Assembly (NCBI RefSeq): GCF_030503855.1
Contig: NZ_CP129971.1
Span: 4,278,001 to 4,342,000, forward strand
DNA: 64,000 bases
From: Marivirga salinae
GTDB taxonomy: Bacteria > Bacteroidota > Bacteroidia > Cytophagales > Cyclobacteriaceae
Direction: 5' to 3'
This document shows, piece after piece, positions 56,644 through 64,000 of this stretch. The position numbers and the translations under genes are program-made. The first letter of the stretch is position 1; each line of letters begins with the position of its first letter. The notes under the pieces are model-generated. The model was not told where the DNA came from and did not search any database. It saw nothing but the letters and a program-made list of their open reading frames with translations.

Positions 56644-57474
56644 ATGTATAGACTTACGATTAATAAAAAGAAAAAACTAATATCCTTGAAAGCTACGGCT
56701 ATCTCTCTATTAATAGTAGCACTATTCGCATTTAATAACAAGCAATTAAATGCACAAGTATTTATTGGCGCTAAATCTGGAGCCAGAGTCTCTTGGTTGC
56801 AATATGATGATTTTGCGGAGGAAGATTATAACAAAAAACTGTTTTTTGGATATAGTGCTGGCATTACAGCAGCTTTTAAGGTTCAAAAAAGATTTTTGCT
56901 TCAGCTTGATATCATGTATACTCAAAAGGGAAAAAAAATAGATGGCATAAGCGGTACTCCATTTCAGAATTATGCTAAATACCATTTTTTAAATACGCCA
57001 GTAGTATATAAACTGGATTTTAAAGAGGCATTTGGCGACAGAATATTCAAATGGTATGTGGGAGCAGGGCCCAATGTGAATTTTTGGTTAGGTGGTAATG
57101 GCATTTTAGAGTCGGAAGAGCTAAGAGAGGAAAATATTGATCAGCTTAATTACAGAATCATTTTTGATAACATGCCAGCTACCCCTGAAAATGGAGCTTT
57201 GTATTTTAATGAGGCCAATAGAGTACAGGTTGGCTTGATAGTTTCAACAGGTTTAGTACTTGAACCAGCTCCGGGTCAATCGCTTATGATTGATTTTAGG
57301 TATGAATGGGGGCACAGCTATATGTCAAGAGCTGAAGGAAGATTCTCGAATGTAGTAGGTTATAGAGATAATTTGAGAGCACGGAATCAAGCTTTTCAGA
57401 TTTCAGTAGCTTATCTTTTTGATATAATTAATAAAGGTAAAAAAGAAAAGAAACTATATTATGAAAATAAATAG
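56644..57474 (+). CDS. Outer-membrane beta-barrel protein (PorT-like)
   Basis: 276 residues with an N-terminal signal anchor after a basic start (LLIVALFAFNNKQLNAQ). The mature part is a series of amphipathic strands (VFIGAKSGARVSWL, FGYSAGITAAFKVQKRFLLQLDIMY, WYVGAGPNVNFWLGG) as in the OmpW/PorT-like porin fold. No close family is recognised. It precedes the SprB-like gene by about 290 bases in the same direction; whether it helps that protein is unknown. Confidence 0.75.
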   Translation: MYRLTINKKKKLISLKATAISLLIVALFAFNNKQLNAQVFIGAKSGARVSWLQYDDFAEEDYNKKLFFGYSAGITAAFKVQKRFLLQLDIMYTQKGKKIDGISGTPFQNYAKYHFLNTPVVYKLDFKEAFGDRIFKWYVGAGPNVNFWLGGNGILESEELREENIDQLNYRIIFDNMPATPENGALYFNEANRVQVGLIVSTGLVLEPAPGQSLMIDFRYEWGHSYMSRAEGRFSNVVGYRDNLRARNQAFQISVAYLFDIINKGKKEKKLYYENK

Positions 57475-57765
57475 GCATTCTGTTGGTGATCAACATACCC
57501 ATAACTTTTTATAAAGATTTCACATAAACACCTACAAATCATAGTGCTTTAACTCTTTAAAGCTTGCGAAGCTACTATTTCAAGACACATCTAATTGATT
57601 TAATAGAGAGTTGTTACCATTTCATCGAATTTTTAATGAATTTAATCGAATATGTTACATATGTTGTTATTGTTTATAATTAGCTAAGACTTATTATTAT
57701 CTTTATTATTAAAATGCAAAACAATCGAAACTCTTAAAGTCCATTGGTTCGTAAATTTAGTTTCT
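57475..57765. other. Leader region of the 2049-residue gene
   Basis: About 290 AT-rich bases without a gene. A TATCTTTA near 57697 resembles a -7 element, but no firm promoter was found. Confidence 0.3.
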
Positions 57766-60700
57766 ATGAAAAAGATTTTATTTTTATACGTTTTTACTCT
57801 ACTTTCAATTAGTTATGCAAAAGCCCAGGAAATTTGTGATGATGGCATAGACAATGATGGAGATGGTTTTATTGACTGTTTTGATTCAGATTGTTCTGAA
57901 AACAGTGCTTGTGATGGCTTTTATTTAGGGAACGATGCCTCATGCGAGGCACAACCTTCAGAATCCCCTGAATTTATACTTGACTTTGGCTATCAATCAG
58001 ATAATGATGTTACCAATAATTTGAGTAGGATAGCCATAGGAGATTTGGATAGAGATGGTATACCTGAGATTTTATCGCAAAACCAACATAGAGATCGTAT
58101 TTTTCTTTTAAACGGAGATGACGCTAGTATTAAACATGAGGTAGTACTTGATAACCCTCAATGGAGGGCATCTATGGCTAATATACAAAATGATAATTGT
58201 GGAGAGGTGTTTGTAGTTCAATACAGAGGCTGTCTCGGAACTGATTGGCGTGGATACTGTAATTCATGGGACTATAGAATAGTGTCATACGACTGTGAAC
58301 TGAATGAATTATGGACTTCAGACCGATTACAAAAAGATCCTGTATTCATAGGTCACGCAGATTTCGACCGAGATGGTCAGCCCGAAATGTATTATAAGGA
58401 TGAAATTATGGATCCAGTAACGGGTACTCGTATAGTGGAGAGTTCAAGTACTGATTGGGATGATATACCCGGAGGTCCGGTAGCAGTAGACATAATGGGA
58501 GATGATGATTTGGAATTGATCATTGGCAATAAAATATACGGTGTTAATTTAGGGGACAGATCGGAAGGCGCTGGCTCATTGACTTTACTAGCAACTATGC
58601 CAGGTACCTATCAAACAAAAACTCAAGGCTATGCTTCAGGAGAGAGCGCTACTGTAGCAGTTGCTGACTATAACTTGGATGGAAACCTAGATGTAATCGT
58701 TACCGGTGCAGACGGAGGAAATGTATCGACCGCTTTCTTTTGGGATGTGGCTAATAATACTGTAAAAAAATACCAAGATCCTTTTGGCGGTGGCAACTAT
58801 CAATATGGTTGGGTACGTGGAATGGGAAGGGTAAATATCGCAGATTTGGATGGTGATGGACAATTAAATGCAGCATTTGTTTCAGGAAGGTTTATTTATG
58901 CATTAGATGAAAATTGGAACAAATTATGGCGAGTTAGTGTAAATGAAGAAACTTCAGGTATTACAGGTTGCACCTTATTCGATTTTAATGGAGATGGCCC
59001 ATCAGAAATAGTCTACAGAGATGAAGATTTTCTTTACATCCTCAACGGAGATGACGGTAGTGTTAACACCTCAATACCCTGCCGTTCAAGAACTTCTGTG
59101 GAGTACCCTATAGTTGCTGATGTTGATGCAGACGGTTCAACGGAAATTTGTGTTGTTTGCGCGAGTGATGACTTTAATGCTGGTACACTAGGAAAAGATT
59201 TATCATTGACCACCCCCGCAGAAGTAAGAATATATAAGTCTGGAGGAGAGCCATGGGTACCAGCAAGAAGAGTATGGAATCAGCATGGATATTTCAATGT
59301 TAACATCAATGATGATTTAACTGTACCGCGAAATCAACAAAAACATCAATTGGTATTTTCAGATAGTAGTTCTTGTTCACCAACAGGTCCAATTCGGCCT
59401 TTAAATAGCTTTTTGAATCAATCTCCATTCTTAAGCTCTGATGGTTGTCTTACTTTTGCTTCGCCCGATTTGAATATCATTGAATCTAGTTTTTCAATTA
59501 CACCACCGAATTGTCCTGATAAAGATTTTACGGTGAGTTTCGATTTTCAAAACATAGGGGACGCAGCATTATCAGATGATGTCCCTATTACATTTTATGA
59601 TGGTGATCCTTTAGTTGCAGGAACAAACAAGCTCAATACGTATTCTATCACCCTCAATAATTTTGGAATAGGGCAAGTGGGCTCAGCTGTTGATATTGTG
59701 GTGAATGGCACAGGTGCAGCATTTACGCTCTATGCTGTAATGAATGATAATGGTTCTACTACTCCTACTCCAATAAGTCTTCCAAATACCAATTTCCTGG
59801 AATGTGATTATGGGAACAATATTGTTTCAGCTGAAGTAAACCCTGTTCCCTTTGCTTTATCAACAGAAACAACAAATAATATAACTTGTGGTGCAAATAA
59901 TGTTCCTGCAAATGGTTCTGCCAGAGTATTTAGATTAGTGAGCGGTACGGAAGTAACAGCCGATTATGATTTCTTTTGGTTTAATGGAACAACAGTTAGT
60001 GCTACTCCTGACTATACGGGTTCTACCTATTCAGGCTTAAGCGCAGGAACTTACACTGTATTTGCTTCAGATAAATTAGTAGGTTGTAGTTCTGATACCA
60101 TACAAGTAGTTATTGAAGATAGCGCTAGAATCATAAGTGCAGAAATCACAGTAGACAGCGGAAATGACAATTGTACAAATCCTAATGGACAATTAACAGT
60201 TAATGTGAAGGATGCTAGTGGAGTTGAGCAACCAACGGGCAACTACACCTACGAATGGTACGAAGGAACTGATTTAAGTACGGGTGCAGTAATAAGTACT
60301 AGCCATGAAGCAACTGGTCTTAAATCAGCTACTACTTATTCGGTTATAGTGACTGAAAATGCAACAGGCTGTCAAACCATCGAATCCGAAGAAGTGCCAG
60401 ACGAGACAGTGATTCCAATAGTAACAACCTCAGCAACTGATATTGTATGTTCTGACACAAATTCTGGTAGCGTTAGTGCTTCTGTAGGAGGAACCACTTC
60501 AGGCTATACTTTTGAATGGTATAGAGGAACTGGTGAGAAACCAACAGCTGATTATACCGGAAGTACAGTGAATAATTTACCGCAGGGAAGTTACACTGTA
60601 AAAGTGACCGACAATACATCTAATTGTGAATCTGAACTTGAAACTGTTGAAGTTGAACAAACACTTTCTCCTGAAATTGATAATATATCAAGCACAGAAA

Positions 60701-63700
60701 ATAATTCATGTGATAGCAGCATTCCAACTGGAAGTGTAACTGTTTCAATTGTTGGAAATACCTCAGATCACACTATAGAGTGGTTTGCTGGGGCAAGTAC
60801 AACTACTGCCGTGATTGGCACAGGCGTTTCTGTTAATGGATTAAATGGTGGTGAGTACACGGTAAGAGTGACATATGATGACACTGGCTGTGCTGTTACT
60901 GATAGAGTCACCATTAATAACAATATAGAAATACCAGAATTAATAAATGTCTCTGCTGATCCGGTAACTACTTGTTCTCCTTTTAATGGTAGAATTGAAG
61001 CATTTGTCGATCTAGATTCTGAAAGCGATTATACCTTTTCATGGTATAGAGGTGATCAGGTAAAATCTACTACAGACTTTAACGAAACAGGGAATGTTTT
61101 AGAAGAACTAGAACCTGGTTTTTATACTGTTCAAGCTTTTCACAATACTCGTAACTGCTTAGCAGACCCTGTGACAGTTGAAGTAGTAGACGAAGCTACT
61201 GTGAATATTGAGCAAGAAGAAAGTGTAATTAGTTTACCTACAGCTTGCGATGAAGACAATGGTATTCTTCAAGTATCAGTTGATTCTCCACTTAATACAT
61301 CAGGCTTCTTGATTGAGTGGTACGAAGGTTCTACAATTTCCGGCAGCCCCTTTCAAACCAACAATGAAGTTACAAGTGCAACAGCAGATAGTTTGTTTAC
61401 TGGTCTTTATACAGTGGTAGCTACCGATTTAGATAATGGATGTAGTAATCAAAAAGTTTTTAATTTACCATTTCTTGGTGCACATGAACTTGACTCGGTT
61501 AGTTATCAAAATGCGACCACTTGCGTACCGTTTGATGGAAGTATTGAAGTTTTACTTACTCCCTCAGGAACAACAACTGAAGCTGATTATCAATTAATAC
61601 TTTTCAGAGAAGAAGCCGGTAATTATGTTGAGGTAGAGAGAATACCAGGCGACAATACTCCAGTTTTCGCAGGTTTGCAGGAAGGCACCTACATCGTTGA
61701 AGCTTTATCAGATGTTTCTGGCTGTTCCGTATATTTGGCAGACATTATTATTGAAATTGAAGCAACTGATCCTGTTGTAGGTATTGAAGAAAGAATACCT
61801 AATACCAATTGTGAAAACCCATTGGCAAATGGTTCCTTAGAAGTTAATGTAGATAATGGTGCAGACGCATCGTTTTTTACCTTTAACTGGTATGAAGGTA
61901 CTGATACGACAACACCTCTCGGCACTTCCATAGGAAGTACTTCAGGCACGAATGGGGAAATAGCAACTGGATTGGTTGGAGGTAGTTACACGGTGGAAGT
62001 GTTTAACGATTCTACGCAATGTTCTACAATTCGAACTTTCACTATAAACGACAATCCAACAGTAATTTCTGTGCCAACAAGTGATTTAGATATTTCCCCA
62101 ATTACAAGATGTGATATTAACGATAGCGAGGCTACCATAACAAATGTTTATGAAAATGGAAATGTGGCCGATATGAATGATTATACTTTCGAATGGTTTG
62201 ATGCAGACATGAATGTTTTACCTAATGCATCTGCTCCTAACAATACCAATTCGATAAGTGGGCTTGCTGAAGGTAATTACTTTGTGCGAGCACGAAATAC
62301 GAATAGAGGTTGTGAAACCTCATTAATTGAATTTTCAATAGAGTCTGAAATTGTTGAGCCCAATATTAGTGTGGATTTCACTCACCCAGAAAGATGTGTA
62401 ACTCCAGGATCTGGAGAATTACATGTAACGGCAACTTCCACTTCCCCTACAGCTGCATTTTCTTATAATTGGTATAATGGATCAGATGCTTCGGGTACTG
62501 TTGCACAAACTGGCCCTGACTATATTGATTTAACTGAAGGTACCTACACGGTAGAAATTATTGATAGTACTTCAAATTGTATCTACACTGAAACCTACAC
62601 ATTAGAAACTGAAATAAATACTGTCAATATTTCTGCATCTGCTACTCCAGTAACCAATTGCGATGCTCCAAACGGATCTGTATTTGCCACAGTTACTTCA
62701 AATGGCAGCTATTCTTATAATTGGACAGATGAAAATGGCAACTCAGTAGGAACTACTAAGGAAGTAAGTTCTTTGCCAGAGGGAGAATACACAGTTGAGG
62801 TAACAGATGATAATGATTCTTTTTGTCAGAATTCTAAAACGGTAGTCATAACGAATGATCAGATTGTACCTCAACTATCAGTAGAGCAGATTGCACCATT
62901 ATCAGTTTGTGATTTATCATTAGCAAATGGGGCTGCAAGTGCACGAGTTGATGGTGAGTTTATTGGTTACACTTTCGAATGGTTCGAAGGCAGTTCAACA
63001 GAAGGTAACATTATTCATACTGGGCCTGAGTTCTCCGAAATGGTAAATGATACCTATACTGTAAGAGCTACTAATAACATGACGCAATGTTCAAGTGAGC
63101 AAAGCATCACAATTACTGCTGAGATACCGGAAGTCGAAACACCTAGCATTTCAGTAATCTCTAATGACACCCATTGTCAAATAGATAATGGAGCCATGAG
63201 AGTAGATGTAGGAGGTAATATTAGTAATTATCACTTCAATTGGTTTCAGGGAGAAGATACAAATGGTACTGCTTTAGCAACTGGAGAAAGAATCTCTGAT
63301 TTATCGGCTGGACAATACACTGTGGTAGCAACTGACTTAAGAACAGGTTGTAATTCAGCAACCATGACCGCTGAAATAATTGAAACCCTTGTTTATCCTG
63401 AATTAGAAACAGAATCAGAAGGGGCAAATTGTAATGAAAACAATGGATCGGCCATTGTTTATGTTTCAGGAGAAGCAGAAATTAAAAGTATAGAATGGTA
63501 TAATAGTTCTGGTAAATTTGTCACTAGAGGCCCTAATTTAGATGATGTATCAGCAGGAAATTATACTGTAAGTGTAGAAACAATAAATGGCTGTATAGTT
63601 GAAGAAGAAGTTAATATACAATCAGAAATTAATGCTTTTAATGGTATCTCAAGAAACGGAGACGCTTCTAATAGTTATTTTAAAATTGAATGTATTACTC

Positions 63701-63915
63701 AGTATCCTAACAATAATGTTAAAATTTATAATAGAGCGGGAACGCTAGTCTACGAAGCAAATGGATATGATAATAATAACATTAAATTCGATGGTGTTTC
63801 TAACAGAGGTATTAATATATTGGGAGAAAATTTACCGGATGGCACCTATTTTTATGTGATCGAAAAGAATAATGGTTCTAAGCCACAAAATGGTTATTTA
63901 GAAATAGTAAATTAA
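57766..63915 (+). CDS. SprB-like giant T9SS substrate (2049 residues)
   Basis: Signal peptide ends YAKAQ. Near the N-terminus is a MopE-like putative metal-binding segment (CDDGIDNDGDGFIDCFDSDC). FG-GAP repeats (about 75-480; DLDRDGIPEI, DFDRDGQPEM) are followed by about 14 SprB-type repeats of 85-95 residues (about 690-1940), each with an F-x-W-Y/F-x-G core and a G-x-Y-T-V strand. A C-terminal type B sorting domain (NVKIYNRAGTLVYEA...PDGTYFYVIE) closes it. By analogy with SprB it may be a motile surface adhesin. The following gene begins seven bases later. Confidence 0.85.
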   Translation: MKKILFLYVFTLLSISYAKAQEICDDGIDNDGDGFIDCFDSDCSENSACDGFYLGNDASCEAQPSESPEFILDFGYQSDNDVTNNLSRIAIGDLDRDGIPEILSQNQHRDRIFLLNGDDASIKHEVVLDNPQWRASMANIQNDNCGEVFVVQYRGCLGTDWRGYCNSWDYRIVSYDCELNELWTSDRLQKDPVFIGHADFDRDGQPEMYYKDEIMDPVTGTRIVESSSTDWDDIPGGPVAVDIMGDDDLELIIGNKIYGVNLGDRSEGAGSLTLLATMPGTYQTKTQGYASGESATVAVADYNLDGNLDVIVTGADGGNVSTAFFWDVANNTVKKYQDPFGGGNYQYGWVRGMGRVNIADLDGDGQLNAAFVSGRFIYALDENWNKLWRVSVNEETSGITGCTLFDFNGDGPSEIVYRDEDFLYILNGDDGSVNTSIPCRSRTSVEYPIVADVDADGSTEICVVCASDDFNAGTLGKDLSLTTPAEVRIYKSGGEPWVPARRVWNQHGYFNVNINDDLTVPRNQQKHQLVFSDSSSCSPTGPIRPLNSFLNQSPFLSSDGCLTFASPDLNIIESSFSITPPNCPDKDFTVSFDFQNIGDAALSDDVPITFYDGDPLVAGTNKLNTYSITLNNFGIGQVGSAVDIVVNGTGAAFTLYAVMNDNGSTTPTPISLPNTNFLECDYGNNIVSAEVNPVPFALSTETTNNITCGANNVPANGSARVFRLVSGTEVTADYDFFWFNGTTVSATPDYTGSTYSGLSAGTYTVFASDKLVGCSSDTIQVVIEDSARIISAEITVDSGNDNCTNPNGQLTVNVKDASGVEQPTGNYTYEWYEGTDLSTGAVISTSHEATGLKSATTYSVIVTENATGCQTIESEEVPDETVIPIVTTSATDIVCSDTNSGSVSASVGGTTSGYTFEWYRGTGEKPTADYTGSTVNNLPQGSYTVKVTDNTSNCESELETVEVEQTLSPEIDNISSTENNSCDSSIPTGSVTVSIVGNTSDHTIEWFAGASTTTAVIGTGVSVNGLNGGEYTVRVTYDDTGCAVTDRVTINNNIEIPELINVSADPVTTCSPFNGRIEAFVDLDSESDYTFSWYRGDQVKSTTDFNETGNVLEELEPGFYTVQAFHNTRNCLADPVTVEVVDEATVNIEQEESVISLPTACDEDNGILQVSVDSPLNTSGFLIEWYEGSTISGSPFQTNNEVTSATADSLFTGLYTVVATDLDNGCSNQKVFNLPFLGAHELDSVSYQNATTCVPFDGSIEVLLTPSGTTTEADYQLILFREEAGNYVEVERIPGDNTPVFAGLQEGTYIVEALSDVSGCSVYLADIIIEIEATDPVVGIEERIPNTNCENPLANGSLEVNVDNGADASFFTFNWYEGTDTTTPLGTSIGSTSGTNGEIATGLVGGSYTVEVFNDSTQCSTIRTFTINDNPTVISVPTSDLDISPITRCDINDSEATITNVYENGNVADMNDYTFEWFDADMNVLPNASAPNNTNSISGLAEGNYFVRARNTNRGCETSLIEFSIESEIVEPNISVDFTHPERCVTPGSGELHVTATSTSPTAAFSYNWYNGSDASGTVAQTGPDYIDLTEGTYTVEIIDSTSNCIYTETYTLETEINTVNISASATPVTNCDAPNGSVFATVTSNGSYSYNWTDENGNSVGTTKEVSSLPEGEYTVEVTDDNDSFCQNSKTVVITNDQIVPQLSVEQIAPLSVCDLSLANGAASARVDGEFIGYTFEWFEGSSTEGNIIHTGPEFSEMVNDTYTVRATNNMTQCSSEQSITITAEIPEVETPSISVISNDTHCQIDNGAMRVDVGGNISNYHFNWFQGEDTNGTALATGERISDLSAGQYTVVATDLRTGCNSATMTAEIIETLVYPELETESEGANCNENNGSAIVYVSGEAEIKSIEWYNSSGKFVTRGPNLDDVSAGNYTVSVETINGCIVEEEVNIQSEINAFNGISRNGDASNSYFKIECITQYPNNNVKIYNRAGTLVYEANGYDNNNIKFDGVSNRGINILGENLPDGTYFYVIEKNNGSKPQNGYLEIVN

Positions 63916-63921
63916 AAATTA

Positions 63922-64000
63922 ATGTACAAAAGTTATCTTAAAAGTAAGTCTTTATATATAATAGTTTCCTTGTTATTGTTAACAGGAACTTTAAAGGCTC
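63922..64000 (+). CDS. Start of an exported protein (cut by window end)
   Basis: ATG at 63922, seven bases after the giant gene. The visible 26 codons form a signal peptide (basic start, then IIVSLLLLTGTLKA). By analogy with the other substrate clusters this may be a PorP/SprF partner, but no barrel sequence is in view. Confidence 0.55.
   Translation, partial: MYKSYLKSKSLYIIVSLLLLTGTLKA

Overview
The window is AT-rich bacterial DNA from a gliding-type member of the Bacteroidota, probably order Cytophagales (a Marivirga-like genus is a guess). The evidence is PorP/SprF proteins, very large secreted proteins with gliding-motility/type IX secretion (T9SS) type B C-terminal domains, a PorE-like TPR/propeller/OmpA protein, and promoters of the TTTG-N18-20-TAnnTTTG type.

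Region 1, about 1-31.8 kb, is a genomic island (ICE-like or phage-plasmid-like). Its right end abuts the 3' end of a CAU-anticodon tRNA gene; its left end lies outside the window. Its core, read leftward from the tRNA, is a tyrosine integrase, an RteC-like protein, an excisionase-like HTH protein, a lambda-O-like replication protein whose gene contains seven iterons plus an AT-rich tract (a candidate origin), and a DnaC/IstB-like helicase loader. The cargo is a dense defence cluster: a complete type IC restriction-modification locus with an embedded PrrC-type anticodon nuclease (hsdM-hsdS-prrC-hsdR), a downstream small ORF and MltR-like HEPN protein, an AbiEi/AbiEii operon extended by an unknown gene and an LA2681-like HEPN protein, an ApeA-like HEPN protein, GIY-YIG-like and HNH-like nucleases, a trypsin-like protease and a secreted DNA/RNA nuclease. 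A decayed second copy of the helicase-loader gene at 23.2-23.5 kb shows that more than one element was layered here. The far left holds lysis-type genes (DUF5675-like, holin-like), then about 1.3 kb of non-coding DNA built of back-to-back long hairpins. Two paralogous candidate small RNAs (3.06-3.13 kb on + and 9.65-9.72 kb on -) share a conserved linker, a covarying stem and their own promoter and terminator.

Region 2, 31.9-64 kb, is core chromosome: a fatty-acid hydroxylase family enzyme, an acyl-CoA carboxylase beta subunit, a PorP/SprF - M48 protease - PorE-like cluster, a giant T9SS substrate, a hotdog thioesterase coupled to a propeller/Y_Y_Y membrane protein, clpB, a second T9SS substrate paired with a PorP/SprF protein carrying a SPOR-like tail, an outer-membrane beta-barrel protein, and a 2049-residue SprB-like repeat protein followed by the start of another exported protein. 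The recurring pairing of type B substrate and PorP/SprF suggests each adhesin has its own outer-membrane partner.

All function calls rest on motif recognition from memory; no database search was run.
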